A stretch of DNA of 64,000 nucleotides, taken from the NCBI RefSeq assembly GCF_002095465.1, contig NZ_MLFP01000001.1, positions 372,001 through 436,000 of the forward strand, given 5' to 3'. Positions within the stretch are counted from its first letter, which is position 1, and every line of letters starts with the position of its first letter. The translations under genes and the position numbers were made by a program. The notes under the pieces were generated by a model that saw only the letters and a list, made by a program, of their open reading frames with translations, was not told where the DNA came from and did not search any database. The DNA comes from Pantoea rodasii (GTDB lineage Bacteria > Pseudomonadota > Gammaproteobacteria > Enterobacterales > Enterobacteriaceae). This document shows positions 29,471-37,859 of the stretch, one piece after another.

Positions 29471-30322
29471 ATGAGTGCAAAAGCGGCAACGTTAGAGGGC
29501 CGGATACAACAGCACTGGGATCAACTCTCCAGCCATGAGCAACGGCTGGCCGACGTGCTGCTGGCCGCTCCGGGCCAGCTGGCGATGAATACCGCCACCG
29601 AACTGGCACAAAGCGCGGGTGTTTCCAAAGCCACCACTACGCGCTTTTTCCGTCATCTTGGTTACGAAAGCTATGAAGCCGCGCGCCGTCAGGCGCGTGA
29701 GATGCAGAGCAGCGGTTCACCGCTCTATCTGCAAGCCGCGCCGACTGCATCACCGCTTGCCAGCATCATGCAGCAGCACCTGGAAAAAGAGATCGCCAAT
29801 CTGGTCAACAGCTACCGCACGCTGGACAGTGAGCAACTGCAGCAGGCGGTGATCGCCATTGCACAGTCACGCCGAGTGGTGGTGATGGGCTGGCGTCATA
29901 GCCAGACCATTGCGCAGCTGATTTACCGCGATCTGGTGCATGTCCATCCTGATGTGCGCCTGTTGCCGCGCCCCGGCGATTCGTTGGCGGAGCATCTCGC
30001 CGCGCTGAATCAGCAGGATGTGGTGATCTGTGTTGGCTTGCGTCGTCGCATGCCTGCGCTGGAAGCGGCGATGAATGCGCTGGCAGAGCGCCACGTGCCG
30101 ATGCTGTATATCGCCGATGTGCTCTCCGGCAAACCGGCACGCCACGCGCAGTGGGTGGTGCGCTGCCATACCGACAGCAGTTTGATGTTTGATAGTACCG
30201 CTGCGCTCTCCGGCGTGTGCAATCTGCTCTGCTCACTGGTGGCCCGACAAATGGGTAAAACCAGTAATGATTATCTCGCGCAGGTTGAGGCCTTACACCA
30301 ATCCCTCGACGAACTGGAATAA
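29471..30322 (+). CDS. MurR/RpiR-family transcriptional regulator
   Basis: 283 residues. N-terminal HTH_6 domain (about residues 8-85, with ATELAQSAGVSKATTTRFFR) and C-terminal SIS sugar-phosphate-type domain (about residues 125-260, VVVMGWRHSQTIAQLIYRDL). It is not one of the E. coli paralogues I recognise. It lies 254 bp upstream of the ABC/DUF1989 operon in the same direction, and a perfect palindrome in that gap is a likely operator. RpiR-type regulators with non-sugar ligands are known near amino-acid-like transporters, so it probably senses the operon's substrate (inference). Confidence 0.82.
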   Translation: MSAKAATLEGRIQQHWDQLSSHEQRLADVLLAAPGQLAMNTATELAQSAGVSKATTTRFFRHLGYESYEAARRQAREMQSSGSPLYLQAAPTASPLASIMQQHLEKEIANLVNSYRTLDSEQLQQAVIAIAQSRRVVVMGWRHSQTIAQLIYRDLVHVHPDVRLLPRPGDSLAEHLAALNQQDVVICVGLRRRMPALEAAMNALAERHVPMLYIADVLSGKPARHAQWVVRCHTDSSLMFDSTAALSGVCNLLCSLVARQMGKTSNDYLAQVEALHQSLDELE

Positions 30323-30329
30323 CGCCCCG

Positions 30330-30352
30330 TTCTGGCGCATGCAGCGCCAGAA
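30330..30352 (+). terminator. Hairpin after the RpiR-type regulator gene
   Basis: Perfect 9-bp stem TTCTGGCGC / GCGCCAGAA with loop ATGCA, 7 bp after the stop codon. No U-tract follows, so it may be a message-end stabiliser rather than a terminator. Confidence 0.4.
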
Positions 30353-30439
30353 TCTGCCCCATTACAGTGCATTTCCCTTCCCGCGGCAAAAGCCCATTTC
30401 TTCATGTGTGAAACCGTAGAAACTTAAAATAAAAATAAA

Positions 30440-30455
30440 AGAAACAAATGTTTCT
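30440..30455. promoter_or_regulatory. Candidate operator of the ABC/DUF1989 operon
   Basis: Perfect 16-bp palindrome AGAAACAAATGTTTCT (7-bp arms, AA centre) 121 bp before the operon's first ATG, in a very A/T-rich promoter-like stretch. It is the only perfect palindrome seen in the gap and is a good candidate for the adjacent RpiR-type regulator (inference). Confidence 0.5.
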
Positions 30456-30575
30456 CACTGATTTTATTCAGTAATACCCCACATACCTCAAAGGTGTTAC
30501 CGGGGGGGTGAAAAAACTGGCACAAAATATGCTCAGTAGAAAAAGACATTTCACCAACACCAGGGAAACACCATA

Positions 30576-31410
30576 ATGAAAAAACAGCACTGCTGATTGC
30601 CGCACTTCTCTCCGTTGGCACCGTGGCGCAGGCGCAAGCCGACACGCTGTCTGACATCAAAAGCAGCGGCAAAATCACCGTAGGCATCGATCCAACCTTT
30701 CCTCCATACGAATACACCAACGACTCAGGCGAGATCACCGGCTACAGCGTGGCGATCATGCAATCCTTCGCCAAAGACCTGGGTGTGAAACTGGAGTTTC
30801 AGAAAACCGCCTTCAGCGGCATTTTGCCAGGCCTGATTTCTGGCTCATTCAATGCTGAAGGTTCTTCTCTTAACGTCACCGCCGAGCGTGCGAAGAAAGT
30901 GCTGTTCACCGTGCCTTACAGCAAAACCGTTAACGGCGTGCTGGTGCGTGAAAGTGAAGCTGGCACCTTCAGCGGCAAAACCCTCAGCCCGGAAAGCCTG
31001 TCTGGCCTGCGCGGTGCGGTGAAAACCTCCAGCGTGCCCGAGCAGTTGCTGAAAGGCTTTAACGAGCAGCTGAAAAAAGAGGGCAAAAACCGATCACCAT
31101 CATCAACGTGGATTCACTCGATCAAACTGTCAGCACCCTGATGACCAAGCGCGCCGACTTCGTTTATGACGACATCTCAGTGCTGGCTCCGGTCGCAAAA
31201 AAATACGCCGGTAAAGTGGCGCAGGTCGGTGAAGTCGGTCCATCGCAGTGGATGGGTTGGGCAACACGCAAAGAAGACGGCAGCCTGAACAAAGCCATCA
31301 GCGACCACATTCTGGCGATGCAGAAAGATGGCGAGCTGACCAAGCTGCAGCAGCAGTATCTCGGCACCACCTTTACCGTGCCCGCCAGCGATTTCATTCC
31401 TCAGGAGTAA
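30576..31410 (+). CDS. ABC transporter substrate-binding protein, family 3 (two frameshifts in this sequence)
   Basis: About 278 residues after repair: signal peptide MKKTALLIAALLSVGTVAQA, then a polar-amino-acid-type periplasmic binding protein (SBP_bac_3): GKITVGIDPTFPPYEY near residue 33, GYSVAIMQSFAKDLGVKLEF, and LTKLQQQYLGTTF at the C-terminus. Two breaks are visible. ATG 30576 is followed by six A (seven are needed to read KKTALL), and at 31090-31091 there are two C (three are needed to read KNPITIINVDSL). Both are homopolymer losses. First gene of the operon; the next starts 3 bp later. The ligand is unknown. Confidence 0.85.
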
Positions 31411-31412
31411 TT

Positions 31413-32045
31413 ATGTGCCAGAGCAACCTCACGGTGCCTGCGGGCCACGGTAAAACCTTCCGCGTACGCAAAGGCCAGTTTATTACCGTGATTGACAGTG
31501 AAGGGCAGCAGGCGGCGGATTTCGTCGCCGTCAACGCCGATGACCTGAACGAAAAGCTGTCACCAGTGCACACGCGCCAGCATCTGCGTTCGCTGTTCTT
31601 TAAGCCGGGCGATGCGCTGTGGTCGAGCGAGAACCGCCCGATGCTGCGTATTCTGGCCGACAGCATCGGCATTCATGATGCCAACGTGCCGGCTTGCGAT
31701 CGCACCCGTTTCAGCGTCGATTTCGGCGTCGAAGGCCATCGCAACTGCGTCGATAACCTGCTGGAAGGCATGAAAGCCTTTGGCGTGACGTACTTCTCGC
31801 TGCCTGAGCCGTTCAACCTGTTTCAGAACGGCCCGGTCACCGCCGATGGCCGGATGGAAGTCACCGATCCCAACAGCAAAGCAGGCGACAGCATTACTTT
31901 TGAAGCGCTGTGCGACCTGATTTGTTCAGTGTCGTCCTGCCCGCAGGACATCATTCCCGGCAACGGTTTGCAGGTCACGCCGATTGATATCGTGGTGAGT
32001 GACCATTTTCACGCAGAGGAGATGAATCATGCTGTTAATGCGTGA
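31413..32045 (+). CDS. DUF1989 / urea carboxylase-associated family protein (first)
   Basis: 210 residues. The DUF1989 hallmarks are visible: VPACDRTRF near residue 92, HRNCVDNLLEGM near residue 111 and CSVSSCPQDIIPGN near residue 174, residues expected to hold a metal. Characterised members include carboxyguanidine deiminase subunits (CgdA/CgdB, formerly called urea amidolyase-associated proteins). There is no guanidine or urea carboxylase or allophanate hydrolase gene in this window, so the substrate may differ. ATG 31413 follows CAGGAG. The stop overlaps the next DUF1989 gene by 17 bp. Confidence 0.82.
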   Translation: MCQSNLTVPAGHGKTFRVRKGQFITVIDSEGQQAADFVAVNADDLNEKLSPVHTRQHLRSLFFKPGDALWSSENRPMLRILADSIGIHDANVPACDRTRFSVDFGVEGHRNCVDNLLEGMKAFGVTYFSLPEPFNLFQNGPVTADGRMEVTDPNSKAGDSITFEALCDLICSVSSCPQDIIPGNGLQVTPIDIVVSDHFHAEEMNHAVNA

Positions 32046-32676
32046 AAGTTTTGAAGATACCACTGAGCGCACGCTGGCTCAGTCGGTCACGGTGGAACCG
32101 GGCAGCGTTGGGTCGATTAAGGTGCTGCGCGGGCAGTTGTTGCGTATCACGGCCCAGGGCGACGGCGCAGTGGCTTCCCTGTTCGGTTTTAGCCTCGCCG
32201 ATCCTGCCGTGTGGCTATCGGTGCATCACACTCGCGTCTTCAGCAACAGCTATCTGCTGGGTTCAGGTATGCGTCTGGTGAACAACCGTCGTCGTCCCAT
32301 GATGGTGCTGGGCAAAGACAGCGTGAAGCGTCACGACCTGCTGCTGCCCGCCTCCACCAGCGCATTCCTGGCGGAAAAAGGTTATCAGGGCGAAGGCTGT
32401 CTTGAAGCGGTGAACAATGAGCTGGCGCGTTTAGGCATGAAAGTGCCAAAGTTGCCGGATCCGATCAACCTGTTTATGCACGTCAAACTGACGCGCACGG
32501 GTGACATCCTGCCGGAGCCGAACCTGACCAAAGCAGGCGACAGCATCACCTGTCGCGTGGTGGTGGATACGCAATTCATCGTCTCAGCCTGCAACACCGG
32601 CATTGAGGGCAACGATCAACCTGCACCGCTGCTGCTTTCGGTGGCGGAAAACCTGCACGACTTTAACGCGGAGTAA
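32029..32676 (+). CDS. DUF1989 family protein (second, divergent)
   Basis: 215 residues, distant from the first and third copies. It keeps GCLEAVNNELARLGMK near residue 124, PINLFMHVKL near residue 145 and VSACNTG near residue 187, but lacks the HRNCxDN and CPQD forms. In the known guanidine pathway two unlike DUF1989 subunits form one enzyme. The 17-bp overlap with the first copy suggests coupled translation and a heteromer here too (inference). ATG 32029 has AGGAG at 7-nt spacing. Confidence 0.75.
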   Translation: MLLMRESFEDTTERTLAQSVTVEPGSVGSIKVLRGQLLRITAQGDGAVASLFGFSLADPAVWLSVHHTRVFSNSYLLGSGMRLVNNRRRPMMVLGKDSVKRHDLLLPASTSAFLAEKGYQGEGCLEAVNNELARLGMKVPKLPDPINLFMHVKLTRTGDILPEPNLTKAGDSITCRVVVDTQFIVSACNTGIEGNDQPAPLLLSVAENLHDFNAE

Positions 32677-32679
32677 CGC

Positions 32680-33330
32680 ATGGGGCTGGATCAACAGGTA
32701 GTGGCCGCGCTGCCGGAACTCGGACACGGCCTGCTGATGACGTTGGTACTCACCGTACTCGCCTCATTGGTCAGCGTGGTGATGGGGCAGCTTGGCTGCT
32801 TCCTGCAACTGCGCCGAGCCTGGATCTGGCGCGCCATCGGTCGGCTCTATATCAGCCTGATGCGCGGCACGCCGGCCATCGTGCAGCTGTTCGTGGTGTT
32901 TTTCACCTTACCGCGCCTCGGATTGGGCGGTCAGCCGATGCTGGCCGCGGTGATTGCCATCGGCCTCAACAGTGGCGCTTACGTGGCGGAAATTCTGCGG
33001 GTGAACCGTTCGCTGGTCACGCGCGGGCAGCTTGAAGCCGCACGTACGCTGGGGCTCAGCCGCTTTTTAACCTGGTGGTACGTGATTAACCCGCAGGTGA
33101 TGCGTGCCAGCCTGCCGATGCTGGTTAACGAGTTCACTATCTTGCTGAAAACCACGCCGCTGGCTTCGGTGGTGGCGCTGACGGAACTGACCTACGCCGG
33201 ACAGATTGTGATTGCGCGCACCTATGAAGCCACGCAAGTGCTGTTGCTGGTGGCGGCCGGATATCTGCTGATCGCCATGCCGCTGATTGCCGCCGCCCGA
33301 CGTCTGGAAGCTAAAAGGAGGATCGCCTGA
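32680..33330 (+). CDS. ABC transporter permease, polar amino acid (HisQM) type
   Basis: 216 residues with about five hydrophobic helices. It has the FISLMRGTPAIVQLF-like segment (YISLMRGTPAIVQLFVVFF near residue 57) typical of HEQRo-family permeases and the cytoplasmic EAA loop GQLEAARTLGLS near residue 118. It overlaps the next permease by one base (stop/start). It should pair with the second permease and the binding protein upstream. No ATP-binding subunit is encoded in the operon. Confidence 0.88.
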   Translation: MGLDQQVVAALPELGHGLLMTLVLTVLASLVSVVMGQLGCFLQLRRAWIWRAIGRLYISLMRGTPAIVQLFVVFFTLPRLGLGGQPMLAAVIAIGLNSGAYVAEILRVNRSLVTRGQLEAARTLGLSRFLTWWYVINPQVMRASLPMLVNEFTILLKTTPLASVVALTELTYAGQIVIARTYEATQVLLLVAAGYLLIAMPLIAAARRLEAKRRIA

Positions 33331-33995
33331 TGGATTGGCAAGCCATTCTCACCTCTTTGCCTTCACTCGGTGACGGCATGATCGCCACGCTGCAACTGTG
33401 CATTGTCGCCGCGCTCTGCTCGCTGGCGTGGGGCGGTCTGATGGCGTGGCTGCTGATGCGCGCCTCGCCGTTCTGGCTGCGCTTGCTCAACCTTTACAGC
33501 GGGTTAACTCTGGCACTGCCGCTGCTGGTGGTGATTTACCTGCTCTATTTTGTGCTGCCGGAGTACGACATCACGCTGTCATCTCCGGTGGTGGGCGTGC
33601 TGGCCCTGACGCTCTATTACGCGCCGTATATCGCACAGGTGATCCGTGCGGCTATCGAGGCGTTGCCGAAAGGGCAGTGGGAAGCGTGTCGGGTATTGGG
33701 CCTGAGCCGCAGCGAGCAGTTGCGCGATGTGGTGTTGCCGCAAACCCTGCCGCAGATGCTGTCACCGCTGGTCGGGCTGATGATTGGGTTGATCAAAGAC
33801 TCTGCGCTGCTGTCGATTGTCTCGGTGCAGGAGTTTATGTACGCCGCCAAACAGGCGATTTCAGATACCTACGCGCCGCTGGAAATTTATCTCACGGTGG
33901 CGCTCTGTTACTGGCTGCTCAACAGTCTGATCGACTGGCTGGCTCGCAGCCTTGAATCTCGCATGACGCGCTATCGTCGCGGCATGCAGCATTAA
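33330..33995 (+). CDS. ABC transporter permease, polar amino acid (HisQM) type, second subunit
   Basis: 221 residues with about five hydrophobic helices and the EAA loop GQWEACRVLGLSRSEQ near residue 113. It follows the first permease with a one-base overlap and GGAGG upstream, then DUF1989 copy three 13 bp later. Unlike most HEQRo operons no ATPase gene follows, so the importer must borrow an ATPase encoded elsewhere or be incomplete. Confidence 0.88.
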   Translation: MDWQAILTSLPSLGDGMIATLQLCIVAALCSLAWGGLMAWLLMRASPFWLRLLNLYSGLTLALPLLVVIYLLYFVLPEYDITLSSPVVGVLALTLYYAPYIAQVIRAAIEALPKGQWEACRVLGLSRSEQLRDVVLPQTLPQMLSPLVGLMIGLIKDSALLSIVSVQEFMYAAKQAISDTYAPLEIYLTVALCYWLLNSLIDWLARSLESRMTRYRRGMQH

Positions 33996-34008
33996 TCAGG
34001 AGAACACT

Positions 34009-34680
34009 ATGTCGGCTGAATATCAGCATCGTGAAGCGATCACTATTCCCGCGCGCTACGGCAAAGCGGTGCGTCTGAAGAAAGGAGAAGCGGTGCAGGT
34101 GATCAATCTGCACGGCACGCAAGTGGTGGATTGCTGGGCGTACAACGCCGAAGACGTCAGTGAATATATGTGTATGGAGGCGACGCGCGTGTGGAATCAG
34201 CGTCTTAATCCCAAAGTGGGCGACAGCTTTATCACCAGCCAGCGCCATCCGATTTTAACGCTGGTGGCGGATACCTCACCCGGCGTGCATGACTCCTTTA
34301 TGGCTGCCTGCGATGCGCGTCGTTATGAGTTGCTGGGCTGCACCGAATATCACCGTAATTGCCACGATAACCTGTTCGAAGGCATGCGCGAGTTAGGTGT
34401 CGAACTGCCGCACGGCAATCTGGCGTCACTGAATATTTTTATGAACATTCAGGTGCAGCCGGACGGTATCACGTTGAAAACGCTGCCGGTGGTGACTAAG
34501 CCAGGTGACTACATTGTGCTGCGCGCCGAGATGGATTGCTTTGTGGCATTCTCGGCCTGTCCGCAGGATATCGTTAGCATTCAGGGGCAGGGCGACAACA
34601 CCCCGCGTGACGCCGAACTGCGTATTCTGACCGCCGGGTTCCCGCAGGTGCAGTTGAAAGGGGCCTGGGTGCCCGCGTAA
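34009..34680 (+). CDS. DUF1989 / urea carboxylase-associated family protein (third)
   Basis: 223 residues with the complete hallmark set: MAACDARRY near residue 101, HRNCHDNLFEGMRELGVE near residue 117, SLNIFMNIQV near residue 143 and FSACPQDIVSIQGQ near residue 183. It is closer to the first copy than to the second. It starts 13 bp after the permease gene with AGGAG upstream, so it is the last gene of the operon. Its stop abuts the stop of the convergent protease gene with no gap. Confidence 0.82.
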   Translation: MSAEYQHREAITIPARYGKAVRLKKGEAVQVINLHGTQVVDCWAYNAEDVSEYMCMEATRVWNQRLNPKVGDSFITSQRHPILTLVADTSPGVHDSFMAACDARRYELLGCTEYHRNCHDNLFEGMRELGVELPHGNLASLNIFMNIQVQPDGITLKTLPVVTKPGDYIVLRAEMDCFVAFSACPQDIVSIQGQGDNTPRDAELRILTAGFPQVQLKGAWVPA

Positions 34681-35307
34681 TTACGACTTCACCACCTGAT
34701 CCAGCCACGCCTGGAAGCGCGCATAAGGCACATACAGCGCCACATCCTTATACAAGGTCTTGCCGCTTTTGTTGTCATCAATCGCGCTGCTGTAGCCAAC
34801 AATTACCCCCGCCAGCGTATCGTCGCTGGCGTTATACACTGCACCGCCTGACATGCCTTTCACCACACCCGCATTGGCGGCCACCACTACGCAACTCGGT
34901 TTGTTCCAGTCATTCGCCAGCGTGGTATTGATCAGATTCTTGCCGCTCGACGCCACCGGCATCGCCGAAATAAAGCTGTAGCCGTAAAGATTCACGTTGT
35001 CGCCAATATGGCTGTTGCGGAACGGCGGCGGGAGATTGGTTTCGCTGTTCTTGTGGTACACCACGGCGATATCGCACTCGGGATGCCAGGCTTTCACCCG
35101 GTACATCGAGTATTTCGCCACGTGCGCGGCCGTTAAGCTGTATTCAGGCGTCAGCGGAATGGTGGTGCCGAGCGCGCCAATGCCCAGCACGGTAGGAATA
35201 CCGGTCACCGTCATATCAACGCGTTTTGCTGCCTCTTTGCTGTACTCGTAGTGACCCACGGAGCAGCCGCTCAGGCAAACCACCGTCACTGCGAAAAGCC
35301 ATCGCAT
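34681..35307 (-). CDS. Trypsin-like serine protease lipoprotein
   Basis: 208 residues. Lipobox LSGC after a short hydrophobic N-terminus (MRWLFAVTVVCLSGC), so anchored in the cell envelope. A chymotrypsin-fold triad can be picked out: His in SLTAAHVAKY near residue 62, Asp in ECDIAVVYHK near residue 79, Ser in VVKGMSGGAVYN near residue 153. There is no PDZ domain, unlike DegP/DegQ. Substrate unknown. It is convergent with the DUF1989 operon with zero spacing and is probably unrelated to it. Confidence 0.75.
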   Translation of the reverse strand: MRWLFAVTVVCLSGCSVGHYEYSKEAAKRVDMTVTGIPTVLGIGALGTTIPLTPEYSLTAAHVAKYSMYRVKAWHPECDIAVVYHKNSETNLPPPFRNSHIGDNVNLYGYSFISAMPVASSGKNLINTTLANDWNKPSCVVVAANAGVVKGMSGGAVYNASDDTLAGVIVGYSSAIDDNKSGKTLYKDVALYVPYARFQAWLDQVVKS

Positions 35308-35668
35308 AGATTCTCCCCTGCGTTTTTGACATCACATTACCGGGCAATCCATTGGGGTATCGGCAATGCGTGCACATCCTTTACTGATTGATTTGGCGTC
35401 AAAAGCTGATGCGCTGTGACCGCGATCACAACTGAATCAAGCGTAGCGTGAAAAGTGCTATCTGTCTCAGTGGTCAGGCACAGTCACTTTTACGCGCAGG
35501 GATTATTGCGCTGTGAGCAAAAAAGCATTGCAGCGCGGAGGCTGGTTGAGCAGCAAAGCCTGTGCTTTAATCAGAATGTGACGCAGTTCAAATATCTATA
35601 AGCGTCCGCTGTTACCGCACTGCGCTCGTGGTGCGGCCGCCTGCAAGATCATTTTAGGAGAGTGTGTT
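35308..35668. other. Intergenic region, protease / MFS exporter
   Basis: 361 bp between divergent genes. No ORF with support and no clear terminator. It holds the presumed promoters, e.g. the AT-rich TCAAATATCTATAAGCG stretch at about 35587, and AGGAGAG just before the MFS start. Nothing else recognised. Confidence 0.5.
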
Positions 35669-36832
35669 ATGCCTGTTGCATTACTGGCGCTGGCGCTGAG
35701 TGCGTTCGCCATCGGCACCACGGAGTTCGTCATCATGGGATTACTGCCGGAAGTGGCGGGCGATCTACAGGTGTCGATTCCTTCAGCAGGATGGCTGATC
35801 AGTGGTTATGCACTGGGCGTTGCCATCGGTGCACCGATCATGGCGTTATTGACCGCGAAACTGCCGCGAAAACGCACCCTGACTCTGCTGATGGTCATCT
35901 TTATTATCGGCAACGTGCTGTGTGCGCTGGCCTATACCTACAACCTGCTGATGCTGGCGCGCGTGGTTACCGCACTGTGTCACGGTGCCTTCTTCGGGAT
36001 TGGTTCCGTGGTAGCGGCGAGTTTGGTAGCACCGAGCCGTCAGGCATCGGCAGTGGCGCTGATGTTCACCGGCTTAACGCTGGCCAACGTGCTGGGCGTG
36101 CCGCTTGGCACCTGGTTTGGTCAACTGTTCGGCTGGCGCGCCACTTTCTGGGGGGTAGCGATTATTGGCATCTTCGCCTTTATCGCTTTAATCGTCAGTC
36201 TGCCTGCTAACAAAGAAGAGAAACCGGTGCATCTGGCGAGTGAAATTGGCGCGCTGGCGAATGGCAAACTGTGGCTGTCGCTGCTGATGACGGTGTTTTT
36301 TGCTGCTGCGATGTTCGCGCTGTTTAGCTATATCGCTCCGCTGCTGTTGCAGGTAACCGGCATCACCGATCGCGGTGTTAGCTGGACGCTGTTCCTGATT
36401 GGTGCGGGCCTGACGGTGGGCAACATCCTCGGCGGCAAGCTGGCCGACTGGAAAGTCTCCTTTAGCCTGATCCTCAGCTTTGTACTGATCGCCGTGTTCT
36501 CTTTGCTGTTCAGCTGGACCAGCCACGCGCTGTGGCTGGCGGAACTCACCCTGTTCCTGTGGGCGATGGCGACCTTTGCTACCGTGCCGGGCTTGCAGAT
36601 TAACGTGGTGCGCCATGGTAAAGAGGCGCCAAATCTGGTGTCAACGCTGAACATCGCGGCCTTTAACGTCGGCAATGCACTGGGTGCCTGGGTAGGCGGT
36701 GCAGTGATCGACAAAGGCTTTGGCCTGACCGCTGTGCCGGTTGCTGCTGCGGCACTCGCGGTAGTGGGTCTGGTGATTTGCCTGATCACCTTCCGCAAAT
36801 CGGGCGGGCAGGGCGAAGCGGTACGCGCTTAA
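35669..36832 (+). CDS. MFS transporter, DHA1 family (AraJ/YdhP-like)
   Basis: 387 residues, 12 hydrophobic helices. Opening ALALSAFAIGTTEFVIMGLL followed by PEVA is the signature of the DHA1 arabinose-efflux/AraJ/YdhP/PbuE-type subfamily; the motif A-like loop AKLPRKRTLTLLM is near residue 68. Drug, sugar or nucleoside export is possible; the substrate cannot be told from sequence. Its 3' end overlaps the convergent lysR gene by 4 bp. Confidence 0.85.
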   Translation: MPVALLALALSAFAIGTTEFVIMGLLPEVAGDLQVSIPSAGWLISGYALGVAIGAPIMALLTAKLPRKRTLTLLMVIFIIGNVLCALAYTYNLLMLARVVTALCHGAFFGIGSVVAASLVAPSRQASAVALMFTGLTLANVLGVPLGTWFGQLFGWRATFWGVAIIGIFAFIALIVSLPANKEEKPVHLASEIGALANGKLWLSLLMTVFFAAAMFALFSYIAPLLLQVTGITDRGVSWTLFLIGAGLTVGNILGGKLADWKVSFSLILSFVLIAVFSLLFSWTSHALWLAELTLFLWAMATFATVPGLQINVVRHGKEAPNLVSTLNIAAFNVGNALGAWVGGAVIDKGFGLTAVPVAAAALAVVGLVICLITFRKSGGQGEAVRA

Positions 36833-37749
36833 ATCAGACGTTCGGCAATGCGTTGAGTCAATGTGGCCACCTGCTGTTGCAGGTGGTCGCAGAAATGATC
36901 GACTAGCGCCGATGCCGGCCGATGCAGGGGCCGCACCAGACTCACGGTAAAGGGTACGGCAACACTGAAACGGCGCATCACCACGCCGCTGTCTGCGTAA
37001 TCCAGCGCGGTCAGCGGATTCACAATTGAAATCCCCACCCCCGCGCGCACCATCGCGCACACTGACGCCGCACTGTGCGTCTCCAGTACCAAACGCCGGT
37101 CCACCTGTTGCTCATGAAACAGCGAATCCAGTAGCTGGCGATAGCTATCACTGCGCGACAAACTGACGTAATTCTCCCCCTGAAAATCCTGCGGCGTTAA
37201 CACCTCACGCTGACACAGCGGATGGTTGGGCGGCAGCACGCACACTTCATCACAGGTCAGCAGCGGCACGCGCTCGGTGCCGGCCGGAGCATGCTGGGTT
37301 TCCGTCAAACCGAGATCGTAGCGCTGAGCCGACAGCCACTCCTCCAGCAGCGGCGACTCCTGCGGAATGATATTCAGGCTGACCTGCGGATAGCGTTGCA
37401 GAAAGGGTTGCAGCAGCGGCGGCAGCAGTGACTGCGAGAACACCGGCAAACAGGCGATCGATAGCTCGCCCTGGCGAAACTGGCGCAAGCCTTCCGCCGC
37501 ATCCATGATGCGGTCTAAGCCGTACCAGGATCGCTGCACCTCTTCATACAGACGCAGCCCTTGTACCGTGGGTTGCAACCGTCCGCGCACCCGCTCAAAC
37601 AGTTCGAGACCCAGCTGCTGCTCCAGCCGCGCCAGCTCGCGGCTCACCGTTGGCTGCGAGGTGTGCAGCAACGCGGCGGCCTGCGTCAGGTTGCCGCTGG
37701 TCATCACCGCATGGAAAATTTCGATATGCCGCCAGTTAATTTTTGCCAT
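36829..37749 (-). CDS. lysR: LysR, transcriptional activator of lysA
   Basis: 306 residues. N-terminal HTH (WRHIEIFHAVMTSGNLTQAA, then TSQPTVSRELARLEQ) and a periplasmic-binding-like effector domain, highly similar to E. coli LysR, which activates lysA in response to diaminopimelate and lysine. Divergent from lysA with a 110-bp shared promoter region, the classic arrangement. ATG 37749 is preferred to 37752 because of its better spacing from GAGGAGG. Confidence 0.95.
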   Translation of the reverse strand: MAKINWRHIEIFHAVMTSGNLTQAAALLHTSQPTVSRELARLEQQLGLELFERVRGRLQPTVQGLRLYEEVQRSWYGLDRIMDAAEGLRQFRQGELSIACLPVFSQSLLPPLLQPFLQRYPQVSLNIIPQESPLLEEWLSAQRYDLGLTETQHAPAGTERVPLLTCDEVCVLPPNHPLCQREVLTPQDFQGENYVSLSRSDSYRQLLDSLFHEQQVDRRLVLETHSAASVCAMVRAGVGISIVNPLTALDYADSGVVMRRFSVAVPFTVSLVRPLHRPASALVDHFCDHLQQQVATLTQRIAERLI

Positions 37750-37859
37750 CATTCCTCCTCACCAATCCATATCATATTTGCATAGATGTCGCTAAAACAG
37801 ATATTTTTCTGAATTGAAAGACTGTGGCTAAATAGTGGTAAAGACACAGGAGAATTGAG

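Noticed and set aside
37750-37859. Lysine riboswitch in the lysR-lysA gap
   Set aside because: Only 110 bp and no L-box pattern; LysR control fits the divergent arrangement.
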